From positions 1-48,638 of the forward strand of contig JBCBSS010000045.1 in assembly GCA_039819065.1 (NCBI GenBank): a stretch of 48,638 nt of DNA, read 5' to 3'. Under the pieces are notes generated by a model. That model had not been told where the DNA came from. It ran no database searches and saw only the letters and a program-made list of their open reading frames with translations. Position numbers and translations under genes: made by a program. Each line of letters opens with the position of its first letter. Position 1 is the first letter of the stretch. Shown here one piece after another: positions 26,948 to 35,039 of this stretch. The stretch is from JBCBSS01 sp039819065. GTDB lineage: Bacteria; Bacteroidota; Bacteroidia; Cytophagales; Cyclobacteriaceae.

Positions 26948-29599
26948 ATGAACGCGGAAAATAAACGCCTGGAAGAGGCGAAGCAAAAAGTCAAAGATTG
27001 GAGGAAATGGGGCCCCTATGTTTCGGATCGCCAATGGGGCACTGTGAGGGAAGATTATAGTGCTGATGGCAATGCCTGGGGTGCGGTAACGCATGACATG
27101 GCCAGAAGTTGGGCCTACCGGTGGGGGGAAGATGGTATTGCCGGAATTTGTGATGATCAACAATTGCTATGCTTCAGTATGGCATTTTGGAATGGACAAG
27201 ACCCCATCATTAAAGAAAGGCTTTTCGGTCTTTCCGGTATAGAAGGCAATCACGGCGAGGATGTTAAAGAATACTATTATTACCTCGATAATGTCCCTTC
27301 CCATTCCTATATGAAGTACTTGTATAAGTACCCGTACAATGAGTTTCCGTACAACCAGATTGCGCACGAAAACTCTGGTAGAGGTAGGAAAGATACAGAG
27401 TTTGAACTCATCGATACGGGTATTTTCGATGATAACGAATATTTCGATATTTTCATTGAATATGCTAAGAACGACGCAGAGGATATACTGATTAAGGTGT
27501 CAGCAGCCAACCGTGGGCCTCGGGAAGCTAAACTGGAAATGCTGCCACAGGTGTGGTTTAGAAATACCTGGTCGTGGTCTGAAGATGGATACAAACCACA
27601 AATGCTCATAGATGATCAGGGAAAATGTAGGATCATCCACCGAGATTTAGGCAGGTACACTTTGTATTGTGAAGGTACTTCTCAGTTCCTCTTTACCGAA
27701 AATGAAACCAACCTTAGAAGGTTCGGTAGCATTGCGTCTGGGAAAAGGTTTTTCAAAGATGGCATTAACAATTATGTCATTAACCCAAGAAGGAAGTGTG
27801 TTGATAATACCAAGGTAGGAACCAAGGCGGCGGCGCGATATAAACTGTCAATACCGGCTGGTGAAACGGCTACTATTAGAATACGACTTACTAAGGGAGA
27901 TGTAGCAGGCGATCCATTTGAGCAGTTTGACCATATTTTCTGGCAACGCATACAGGAAGCCAACGAGTTCTATGGTTCCGTACTTCAAACAAATCAGGAG
28001 CCGGATAGCCTGAGTATCCAAAGGCAGGCGCTAGCGGGGATGTTATGGAGCAAGCAGTTTTATCATTATGATGTATCACAATGGCTGGACGGAGATCAAG
28101 CGCGGACCGGCCCTCCCAAATCTCGGCATTTTGGTCGCAATGCTCATTGGCGGCACCTGCACAATGCAGACATCATTTTGATGCCGGATAAATGGGAATA
28201 TCCCTGGTACGCTGCTTGGGATTTGGCCTTTCACTGTGTGACTATGGCCACTGTTGACCCTCAGTTTGCTAAAGGGCAACTCATCCTTTTCACCCGGGAA
28301 TGGTATATGAACCCTAACGGCCAGCTTCCGGCTTACGAATGGGAATTTAGCGATGTGAACCCACCTGTGCATGCATGGGCCACTTGGGAGGTTTACCTGG
28401 CAGATAAGAAGAAAAACAATGGTGAGGGGGATACTGATTACCTCAAGTCCGTATTTCACAAACTACTGATGAATTTCACCTGGTGGGTGAATAAGGTAGA
28501 CCGAGACGGAAACAACATCTTCGAAGGAGGCTTCTTGGGGCTTGATAACATCAGTGCCTTTGACCGTAGCCGTGAATTGCCCAATGGTGCTTACATTGAG
28601 CAAGCTGATGGCTCAGGCTGGATGGCCATGTACTCACTCAACATGATGCGTATGGCGCTGGAGCTATCGAAAACGGATGCCATATATCAAGACATGGCTA
28701 CTAAGTTCTTCGAGCACTTTTTATACATCGCAGGTGCCATGGCCAACATAGGTAAGGAGCATGTCAACATCTGGGATGAAGAAGACCAATTTTTCTATGA
28801 TGTGCTTAACTTGCCCGGAGCAAAAAGCCAAAGACTAAAAGTAAGGTCGATTGTGGGGCTTATTCCATTGTTTGTGGTGGAGGTATTGGATGGAGAATTG
28901 ATCGACGCTATGCCGGTTTTCAAGCGTAGAATGGACTGGTTTCTCAAATACCGGCCTGACCTGGCCAACTTGGTATCCCACTGGGAAGTACCAGGAAGTG
29001 GTAAGCGTAAACTACTCTCCCTATTGCGTGGACATAGAATGATGAAATTACTTCAACGCATGTTGGATGAGGCGGAATTTCTTTCTGATTTTGGAATACG
29101 AGGTATGTCCAAGCACCATCTTGAGCACCCATATACAGTCAATTTTGAAGGCGCTCTATTAAGTGTTGACTATCAACCTGGAGAATCCCAAAGCGACATA
29201 TTCGGAGGTAATTCTAATTGGCGTGGCCCGGTGTGGTTTCCGATTAACTTTCTGATCGTGAAGTCCTTGAGAAAGTTCTATACCTACTACGGCGACAATT
29301 TCAAGTTTGAATTTCCTTCAGGCTCAGGCAACAAGCTCAACCTGAATGAAATAGCTGATGAAATTACCGAAAGGCTGTCAAAGATTTTCTTGAAAAGGAG
29401 CGACGGCAAAAGACCGGTTTTTGGAGATTATGATAAACTGCAACATGACCCTCATTTCAAGGACTATATTTTATTCTACGAGTACTTTCATGGAGAGAAT
29501 GGATTAGGTCTAGGCGCATCACATCAAACAGGATGGACATCTCTTGTTGTGAACCTAATGATGGAGAAGAGCACGGAACTGTATGAGATGAGTAAGTAG
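26948..29599 (+). CDS. GH63-like glucosidase (MGH1-type glycoside hydrolase)
   Basis: The 883-aa protein has no signal peptide (MNAENKRLEEAKQ), so it is cytoplasmic. The C-terminal (alpha/alpha)6-barrel carries the family string NSNWRGPVWFPIN at about 755-766, and FLGLDNISAFDRS and YAAWDLAFH mark the active-site cleft. GH63-type enzymes hydrolyse terminal alpha-glucose units; bacterial members act on small glycosides such as glucosylglycerate or mannosylglycerate. Such compatible solutes would fit with the osmoprotectant transporter in the same window, but that link is inference. It is preceded by a 117-base gap and stands alone on the plus strand; the next gene is convergent. Confidence 0.85.
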   Translation: MNAENKRLEEAKQKVKDWRKWGPYVSDRQWGTVREDYSADGNAWGAVTHDMARSWAYRWGEDGIAGICDDQQLLCFSMAFWNGQDPIIKERLFGLSGIEGNHGEDVKEYYYYLDNVPSHSYMKYLYKYPYNEFPYNQIAHENSGRGRKDTEFELIDTGIFDDNEYFDIFIEYAKNDAEDILIKVSAANRGPREAKLEMLPQVWFRNTWSWSEDGYKPQMLIDDQGKCRIIHRDLGRYTLYCEGTSQFLFTENETNLRRFGSIASGKRFFKDGINNYVINPRRKCVDNTKVGTKAAARYKLSIPAGETATIRIRLTKGDVAGDPFEQFDHIFWQRIQEANEFYGSVLQTNQEPDSLSIQRQALAGMLWSKQFYHYDVSQWLDGDQARTGPPKSRHFGRNAHWRHLHNADIILMPDKWEYPWYAAWDLAFHCVTMATVDPQFAKGQLILFTREWYMNPNGQLPAYEWEFSDVNPPVHAWATWEVYLADKKKNNGEGDTDYLKSVFHKLLMNFTWWVNKVDRDGNNIFEGGFLGLDNISAFDRSRELPNGAYIEQADGSGWMAMYSLNMMRMALELSKTDAIYQDMATKFFEHFLYIAGAMANIGKEHVNIWDEEDQFFYDVLNLPGAKSQRLKVRSIVGLIPLFVVEVLDGELIDAMPVFKRRMDWFLKYRPDLANLVSHWEVPGSGKRKLLSLLRGHRMMKLLQRMLDEAEFLSDFGIRGMSKHHLEHPYTVNFEGALLSVDYQPGESQSDIFGGNSNWRGPVWFPINFLIVKSLRKFYTYYGDNFKFEFPSGSGNKLNLNEIADEITERLSKIFLKRSDGKRPVFGDYDKLQHDPHFKDYILFYEYFHGENGLGLGASHQTGWTSLVVNLMMEKSTELYEMSK

Positions 29600-29611
29600 T
29601 GGTATTGGCAA

Positions 29612-30469
29612 TTAACCCAAAATAGCCTTGATTGGATCGATACTCTGAGTGATAAAGCGCTTAGCGCAAATATCCTGACCATTAGCTACAATCTCCGATC
29701 CTTTGAGAATAGCGGCAGTGTATCCCTCTGTATTCCAGAAGCCTGATTCTAATGCGGGCAATTGACTTTTCTCAGGGTATGGCCATGGTGATACGTAGAA
29801 GTAAGGTTCGTTGTAGCTTCCGTCACCGGGAGAAAATCCAACATTGACCGACGAAGATGTCTCCGGGTCACCGGTATCTTTTAGGGTTATCAGCGTAGCA
29901 ATATCAAAATGATGGGGCCAGCATCTGATTTCTGACACATTTTCCGAGTTGGATTCCACCACTTCCAATACTGCTTGTGCATTGGCAAAATACTTGCCTA
30001 GCTCGTCGAAGAGTGGTGGGTTAACAAACTCAAAAGGAGCTCCGTTTTGCTGAGGATATTCGGGAATCTCATAGGGTAGTTCCAAATCAAAATTGGAGCT
30101 GTTAAAACCACGTTCCTCGAATTCAGACTTGAGCCATGCTATAGCTTCACCCTGAGTCTTTCCATTTAATTCAAAAGTCGACGCCAAGGCATCATCATTA
30201 ATGATAATAAGCAAGAAATCCTTGAGTTTCAGCCCGGCCTTGAATGTTTCACCTGCGCCAGCCAAGGGTCTACTCACCAAGGCTTGATGCTTATCATCCC
30301 ATCCCAAGTTGGCGGTTACATCAGATGGGTCATGGGGAAGTATGCGCCTGCCGACCATGCCCAGGAGTTGAACAGCTTGATGTAGCTGGGATTTGACCTC
30401 AGCCATTTGAGACTCATCGAAGTTAGATAGGGAAGCCCAGCGTGCGGAGATGGTTTCTAGGTGTTGCAA
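29612..30469 (-). CDS. DUF5996-like cytosolic protein
   Basis: The 285-aa soluble protein has no signal or membrane segment. The strongest landmark is CWPHHFDIATLITL, followed by NVGFSPGDGSYNEPYFYVSPWPYP, a WPHHFD...GFSPGD...PYFYV pattern that I associate with the DUF5996 family. The function of the family is unknown; the His pair could bind a metal or substrate. It is convergent with the glucosidase gene, and its start lies beside the 16-bp inverted repeat at 30494-30593. Family membership is from memory of motifs. Confidence 0.7.
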   Translation of the reverse strand: MQHLETISARWASLSNFDESQMAEVKSQLHQAVQLLGMVGRRILPHDPSDVTANLGWDDKHQALVSRPLAGAGETFKAGLKLKDFLLIIINDDALASTFELNGKTQGEAIAWLKSEFEERGFNSSNFDLELPYEIPEYPQQNGAPFEFVNPPLFDELGKYFANAQAVLEVVESNSENVSEIRCWPHHFDIATLITLKDTGDPETSSSVNVGFSPGDGSYNEPYFYVSPWPYPEKSQLPALESGFWNTEGYTAAILKGSEIVANGQDICAKRFITQSIDPIKAILG

Positions 30470-30493
30470 AACAAAGTGGGTTTGGTATGAAAA

Positions 30494-30593
30494 ATAACTG
30501 CCTGTAAAATTGGTTGAGATAATCGAACACTATTCTGATTCAATGTACAAAACAGCATGTTTCGAAAATGTCTACCTTTTTACAGGCAGTTAT
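30494..30593. repeat. 16-bp perfect inverted repeat around a 68-base loop
   Basis: ATAACTGCCTGTAAAA (30494-30509) is the exact reverse complement of TTTTACAGGCAGTTAT (30578-30593). It lies between two minus-strand genes. Read on the minus strand the second arm is followed by TTTTTC, so it could end the DUF427 transcript. A small non-autonomous mobile element is also possible, though I see no target-site duplication. Confidence 0.6.
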
Positions 30594-30606
30594 GAGAAGT
30601 GAATTC

Positions 30607-30888
30607 TTATTCAGTTACTTCCACACCTTTCCAAAACGCCACATGATCCTTGATTTGCATGGCAAGATCACTTGGTTCAGGATAGTACCAAGCTGCATCA
30701 GAATTCTCTTGGCCATCTACAACCAATGAATAATAGGCAGCTTCACCTTTCCATGGGCAAACCGTATTGGTGCCACTATCTTTGAAGAATTCTTGCTTGA
30801 TAGAATCTTTTGGAAAATAGTGGTTTCCTTCAACCACGACAGTATCACTGCTTTCCGCAATAACCTGTCCGTTCCAAATTGCTTTCAT
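30607..30888 (-). CDS. DUF427 domain protein
   Basis: The 93-aa protein matches DUF427 along its whole length, with MKAIWNGQVIAES, GNHYFP, NTVCPWKGEAAYYSL and AAWYYPEPSDLAMQIKDHVAFW. The single Cys in TVCPWKG and the PxP motif are typical. Crystal structures of the family show a small beta fold, but the biochemical role is not established. It is probably a single-gene transcript on the minus strand. An apparent terminator lies 92 bases upstream of its start (30981-31014), so its leader may contain an attenuator. Confidence 0.9.
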   Translation of the reverse strand: MKAIWNGQVIAESSDTVVVEGNHYFPKDSIKQEFFKDSGTNTVCPWKGEAAYYSLVVDGQENSDAAWYYPEPSDLAMQIKDHVAFWKGVEVTE

Positions 30889-30980
30889 AATAATAGACTC
30901 GATTAAATGTTACTTAAAAAGTTACAGAATGATTAACCAACACGCAGCGTAAAAAATTCATTCTAAGTGGACTTTTAATA

Positions 30981-31014
30981 AAAAAATGGCCGGAGTACAT
31001 TATACTTCAGGCCA
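30981..31014 (-). terminator. Minus-strand terminator-like hairpin in the DUF427 leader
   Basis: On the minus strand TGGCC (31014-31010) pairs with GGCCA (30991-30987), extended inside by AGTA/TACT, and is followed immediately by seven T residues (30986-30980). No gene ends upstream on this strand, because the neighbour at 31131 is divergent. It would therefore stop a short leader or small RNA rather than an mRNA. Confidence 0.5.
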
Positions 31015-31074
31015 CATGAAGTTCATCATTTTTGTCGAGAATTCATAATAGATATGAGGACATATCTTATTAGC

Positions 31075-31108
31075 TTTAGCGGTTTATATAATGCGTGAAA
31101 ACGCTAAA
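31075..31108. promoter_or_regulatory. Inverted repeat flanking TATAAT upstream of the lipid-kinase gene
   Basis: TTTAGCGGTTT (31075-31085) and AAAACGCTAAA (31098-31108) match in 10 of 11 positions and enclose a TATAAT string (31086-31091 region). The layout looks like an operator over a promoter in the gap between the divergent DUF427 and lipid-kinase-like genes. A second small palindrome, GATATG-AGGA-CATATC, is just upstream near 31051-31066. Confidence 0.35.
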
Positions 31109-31130
31109 ATTATTCAAATTGTCCAAATCA

Positions 31131-32057
31131 ATGAGGGTAGCCTTTATTGTCAATTCCAGGATAAAACAAAGGGTTCATTTTGACGAATCTCTGAAGAAAG
31201 CTGAGCAGGTTTATAGCGATATTTCGTTTATCATTTTCCTAACCGAGTATCGTGGGCACGCTATAGAATTATCTGAAAAAGCTTGCAGTGAAGGGTTTGA
31301 TTTCATCATATCTGTCGGTGGGGATGGCACATTGAATGAAGTGGTCAACGGCTATTTTCGATCCGTCAAAAATAGCCAATCAGGTAATCAAACAGTATTA
31401 GGTGTCCTTCCTTACGGAACTGCCAATGACTTTGTCAAGACCATCAATACTCAAGTAGATTTGCTTGGAATGATGGAGCTTATCAATAAAGCAAGTTACA
31501 AGGATATTGGAGCGGGCCGGGTAACATGTACTGATGAGGCCGGCGTGGAACAAATCAGGTATTTCATCAACATAGCTGATTTGGGTATGGGTGCTGAAGT
31601 GGTACAACGTGTAGATAAAAGCAGCAAGAGATTAGGCGCGAGCCTCACTTTTTCCAAAGCCATTGTTCAGACTTTTCTATCATACCGAAAGAAGCTGATT
31701 CAATTTCAGATGAGAAAAAGTGGCAAAGAAACAAAGTTACTCACATTGGCCATCGCCAATGGAAAGTACTTCGGCAGTGGCATGTGCATCGCGCCCGATG
31801 CCAATCCGTTAAATGAAAGCTTAGCTACCGTGTTGATTGGCAACGTGAGCCTATGGGATTATCTAATGAAGATTGGTAAAATCAAAAAAGGCATCAAAAT
31901 AGCGCACCCTGAAGTGAGTTACGACTCGTCGGACGAAATCGTAGTGAAACACTTGCAGGAAAAGGTAGGCATTGAGGCAGATGGTGAATTTCTAGGATAT
32001 ACACCTGCCACTATCAAATCATTACCCAGATCCGTGAAATTTATCACTAATTGGTGA
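31131..32057 (+). CDS. Diacylglycerol/sphingosine-kinase-like protein
   Basis: The ATG at 31131 gives MRVAFIVNSR, the usual family start; a GTG at 31095 would add 12 residues. The catalytic glycine-rich loop is VGGDGTLNE with GGDGT at 63-67, and LGVLPYGTANDFVK is the second family signature. It has the two-domain DAGK/LCB5/YegS fold (308 aa) and is soluble or membrane-associated. These enzymes phosphorylate diacylglycerol, long-chain bases or related lipids with ATP. The exact substrate is unknown. Single gene, followed by two hairpins at 32102-32220. Confidence 0.9.
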   Translation: MRVAFIVNSRIKQRVHFDESLKKAEQVYSDISFIIFLTEYRGHAIELSEKACSEGFDFIISVGGDGTLNEVVNGYFRSVKNSQSGNQTVLGVLPYGTANDFVKTINTQVDLLGMMELINKASYKDIGAGRVTCTDEAGVEQIRYFINIADLGMGAEVVQRVDKSSKRLGASLTFSKAIVQTFLSYRKKLIQFQMRKSGKETKLLTLAIANGKYFGSGMCIAPDANPLNESLATVLIGNVSLWDYLMKIGKIKKGIKIAHPEVSYDSSDEIVVKHLQEKVGIEADGEFLGYTPATIKSLPRSVKFITNW

Positions 32058-32101
32058 ACCTCGGTGAACCGCTAGCCAATACATCAACCTGTGCCGTAAA
32101 A

Positions 32102-32144
32102 CGAACATTCCTGTTCGTTGAATAGAAGCGAACAGGAATGTTCG
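32102..32144. terminator. 16-bp perfect hairpin after the lipid-kinase gene
   Basis: CGAACATTCCTGTTCG (32102-32117) / CGAACAGGAATGTTCG (32129-32144) with an 11-base loop. Each arm is itself nearly self-complementary. It lies 45 bases past the stop. There is no clear T-run, so it may be a structural repeat rather than a terminator. Confidence 0.5.
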
Positions 32145-32196
32145 CTGTACATACACTCAATGTGAAAGTTATTTTGTGCTTTTATCTTATTTAGCC

Positions 32197-32220
32197 CCTG
32201 TCGGAGTTGTCTCCGACAGG
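32197..32220. terminator. Hairpin in the convergent gap before the Rieske-TPP gene end
   Basis: CCTGTCGGAG (32197-32206) / CTCCGACAGG (32211-32220) with a TTGT loop, 24 bases beyond the 3' end of the minus-strand gene. It probably terminates one or both convergent transcripts. The T-tract is weak. Confidence 0.5.
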
Positions 32221-32243
32221 TAAGACCAATACGCTTCAGCGCA

Positions 32244-34202
32244 CTATATCAGACTCACATCCGCCACCACTTCTACCATAGCTGGACCATCATGAGCGAG
32301 CATTTTTTGTATAGCGTCATCCAATTGAGATTTCTCTGTAACCCGGATACCTAAAGCACCGCAGTTGTTGGCAAAATCGGCAAAGTTTGGATTGTGGAGC
32401 GATGTCTGCCACACATTGAATTCCGCTGACCTTTGTTCCTTGGAGATTTTACCTAGCTCACTATTGTTGAGCAGAATATGTTTGATAGGCATACCATACT
32501 TAACCGCTGTAGTTACTTCTCCCATGTATTGACCGAAGCCTCCATCACCTGTCACTGCGATGACCGGCCGAGAGTCCCCAACGGCTGCCCAGGCACCCAT
32601 GGCAGCGGGATAACCATAGCCAATAGACCCTAGATAACCTGACATCAATACAGGCTGGCCATTGGCCTCGAAGTACCTGCCAAACGAGTATGTATTATTT
32701 CCTACATCCACCGCGATGACAGCGTTGTGAGGTATATGTCTATTCATGGCTTCAAACACCGCCACTGAGCTGACTCCTTTGCCGTGGTCATCTTCTAGGC
32801 GACTTTGCTTTTCAGCCCTCCATAGCTCCCAGCGTTTAGCTACATCTGGTTTTTGATCAATGGCATTGATTTCTGTGCCTTTGAGGTCTTCGAGGAATAC
32901 GTCTACCGTAGCACTTATTTCTCCCCAGACGGGCACATCAATCTTATGGAATTTGGCAATAGCCAAGCGGTCATAATCCACCTGTATAGTTGGAATTTTG
33001 GAAGTAATACCGGTGTGGTTGGAGAATGAAGCACCGAATACGCAAATGAGATCAGACTCATTCATGAACCAACTGGCAATAGGTGTCCCGCTTCTACCCA
33101 ATACCCCACATCCAAGCGGGTGACTGTCAGAGATTAAGCCCTTTCCTTTGAAAGTAGTGAGTACTGGCGCGTTGAGCGTTTCGGCCAGCTCTGTTATTTT
33201 ATCCATGTCAAAGCGGGCACCGTGACCAACGATTATGATCGGCCTTTTGGCCTTTTTCAACATGTCGATGGCCTTATCAGCCATATCTTTTGGCGGTAGA
33301 ATTCTACTGTCGGCGATTCTCAAATCCAAATTACCGGCCTTGTCAGAGATAGGCCTTTCCAAAACTTGCACTTCATCTGGGAAAGTAAGGTGTGATACTT
33401 CGCGATTTACGATGGCATGCTTAATGGCCAATGTCATCAATTCAGCATAGCGGCTATCATGGAGCACACGATGGTTGAAACTGGCCACAGATTCAAATGC
33501 AGCTACTAAGTCAACCTCCTGGAAAGCACCGGTACCAATTACCTGTGTATCTACCTGACCAGATAATGCCAATAGGGGAGCACGGTCATTCTTGGCGTCC
33601 CACATACCAGTGAACATATTGGTTGCTCCTGGGCCAGCAATAGCAAAACATGCGGCAGGCTTCCCAGTGAGCTTCCCGTAAGCCGATGCCGCGAAAGATG
33701 CGGCGCCCTCATGCCTGATGCCTATGTAAGTGAGGTCTCCACGAGTTTCTGCTTTTCGCATGGCGTCAGCTAGCCCTAAGTTGGAGTGTCCAACCATGCC
33801 GAACACGTGAGTAATGCCGCAGTTAACCATTGTTTCAACCATGACATCTGAGGCGGTGCGTGGCCCATCATCCTCTTTGGGGACGCCTACATAAACCCCA
33901 TCATCTCTAACATCAATGGGGAAGGTGACAATGCTATCATCATGACCACCAGGGGACTGACCAGTATGGGGATCAAAGTCCCAACCATGCCAAGGGCATC
34001 GCAGCAGACCATTTTCTATCGACCCTTCTCCCAGAGGGCCGCCCTGGTGAGGGCATTTATTATCTAATCCTGAAAATTTTCCTTTAAAGTGTGTGAGACA
34101 AACACCCGTTGTCCCAGCCGTGACTGATGCTACGCGCCCTTCGGGAAGGTCATTAGGGTCATCAAGCACCTTATGCCAATCTAAATTATCAGAGTTACTC
34201 AC
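32244..34202 (-). CDS. Rieske [2Fe-2S] domain fused to a ThDP-dependent oxidase/synthase-like enzyme
   Basis: Residues 1-108 form a Rieske ferredoxin domain with both cluster boxes intact: C50-x-H52 in NKCPHQGGPLGEG and C69-x2-H72 in LRCPWHGWDFD. Residues ~115-652 are a full ThDP enzyme of the pyruvate oxidase/acetolactate synthase family. It has the activating Glu E165 in IRHEGAASF, a central domain (KRPIIIVGHGARF), and the ThDP/Mg site GDGG (~550) through LLNN (~577). Known relatives decarboxylate 2-oxoacids, some passing electrons through FAD. The Rieske domain suggests that electrons leave through a [2Fe-2S] centre. The substrate is not identified. It is a single gene, divergent from a Crp/Fnr-type regulator. 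Confidence 0.93.
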   Translation of the reverse strand: MSNSDNLDWHKVLDDPNDLPEGRVASVTAGTTGVCLTHFKGKFSGLDNKCPHQGGPLGEGSIENGLLRCPWHGWDFDPHTGQSPGGHDDSIVTFPIDVRDDGVYVGVPKEDDGPRTASDVMVETMVNCGITHVFGMVGHSNLGLADAMRKAETRGDLTYIGIRHEGAASFAASAYGKLTGKPAACFAIAGPGATNMFTGMWDAKNDRAPLLALSGQVDTQVIGTGAFQEVDLVAAFESVASFNHRVLHDSRYAELMTLAIKHAIVNREVSHLTFPDEVQVLERPISDKAGNLDLRIADSRILPPKDMADKAIDMLKKAKRPIIIVGHGARFDMDKITELAETLNAPVLTTFKGKGLISDSHPLGCGVLGRSGTPIASWFMNESDLICVFGASFSNHTGITSKIPTIQVDYDRLAIAKFHKIDVPVWGEISATVDVFLEDLKGTEINAIDQKPDVAKRWELWRAEKQSRLEDDHGKGVSSVAVFEAMNRHIPHNAVIAVDVGNNTYSFGRYFEANGQPVLMSGYLGSIGYGYPAAMGAWAAVGDSRPVIAVTGDGGFGQYMGEVTTAVKYGMPIKHILLNNSELGKISKEQRSAEFNVWQTSLHNPNFADFANNCGALGIRVTEKSQLDDAIQKMLAHDGPAMVEVVADVSLI

Positions 34203-34268
34203 AGTTGTTTATATTAAGGTTAGCGTGTTGGAAATAGTCTTAAACGCGCTCAATATAAGCAAAATAAT

Positions 34269-34287
34269 GCCCCTCAATGGAAGGGGC
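34269..34287. repeat. Short GC hairpin in the divergent promoter region
   Basis: GCCCCT (34269-34274) / AGGGGC (34282-34287) with a 7-base loop, upstream of the Rieske-TPP gene in the 191-base gap to the Crp/Fnr gene. It may be an operator or leader hairpin; no other signal is clear. Confidence 0.35.
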
Positions 34288-34393
34288 ACGACATAACTCA
34301 AGAACCAATATTGAAAGATTTTTACCGAATGTGTAGCCCGCTAATTTGCGGCACGGTATCTTATTTTTAGAATTATGATTGCTTTTGTTAACC

Positions 34394-34978
34394 ATGAATG
34401 AGGCCATCGAATCTTTGAAAGCATCAGTCTCTAAGCTGGCACCTTTTTCTCCTGAAGAGTGGGCTGATTTCAGCAGTCACTGGGCGCCCCAAAATCTGTC
34501 CAAGGGAGAATTTCTGATCAAAGAAGGACAAATCGAAAAGTATTTCTATTTCGTGTGGAAGGGAGTATTAAGGGCCTACATTATGAAAGAAGATGGTACA
34601 GATGTTAGCGTAGGCTTTTCTTACAATTCCGATTACAGCGGTGCTTATGATTCTTTTCTGGGACAGTTCCCAACCGATTTCAATATCCATGCGATATCCG
34701 ACACTCTATTACTGAAAATCAGCTATGCAGATTTGATGGAGCAATTTGATAAGTATAAAAGCGTGGAGCGTTGGGGGCGGATTTTCAATGCCAACATTTT
34801 GATCGGTATGGCCAGAAGGCAACTGGAAGTCAGGTCTTTCTCAGCTGAAGAACGTTTTGACAGGTTAATGAATCAAAGCCCGCATATTTTTCAACTCGTT
34901 CCTCAAAAGTATTTGGCTTCCTATCTGGGTATGACCCCAGAGACATTCAGTCGTATGCGCAAGAAAAAAAGCATTTGA
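34394..34978 (+). CDS. Crp/Fnr-family regulator (short form)
   Basis: I use the ATG at 34394 (MNEAIESLKASV); a TTG at 34379 would add five residues. The beta-roll is recognisable (LSKGEFLIKEGQIEKYFYFVWKGVLRAYIMKEDGTDVSVGF) and the C-terminus is a helix-turn-helix (PQKYLASYLGMTPETFSRMRKKKS). This is the common Bacteroidota cAMP-receptor-like subfamily whose ligand is mostly unknown. It is divergent from the Rieske-TPP gene (191 bases) and upstream of a DinB gene on its own strand, so either could be its target. Confidence 0.88.
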   Translation: MNEAIESLKASVSKLAPFSPEEWADFSSHWAPQNLSKGEFLIKEGQIEKYFYFVWKGVLRAYIMKEDGTDVSVGFSYNSDYSGAYDSFLGQFPTDFNIHAISDTLLLKISYADLMEQFDKYKSVERWGRIFNANILIGMARRQLEVRSFSAEERFDRLMNQSPHIFQLVPQKYLASYLGMTPETFSRMRKKKSI

Positions 34979-35039
34979 GAACGAAGTTGATCTATATCAA
35001 GCGGGGCAACTATCTTGAAGGTTAACTTTGATTAAGCAA

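Noticed and set aside
30494..30593. Insertion sequence
   Set aside because: There is no transposase ORF and no target-site duplication; the 100 bases are too short for an autonomous element.
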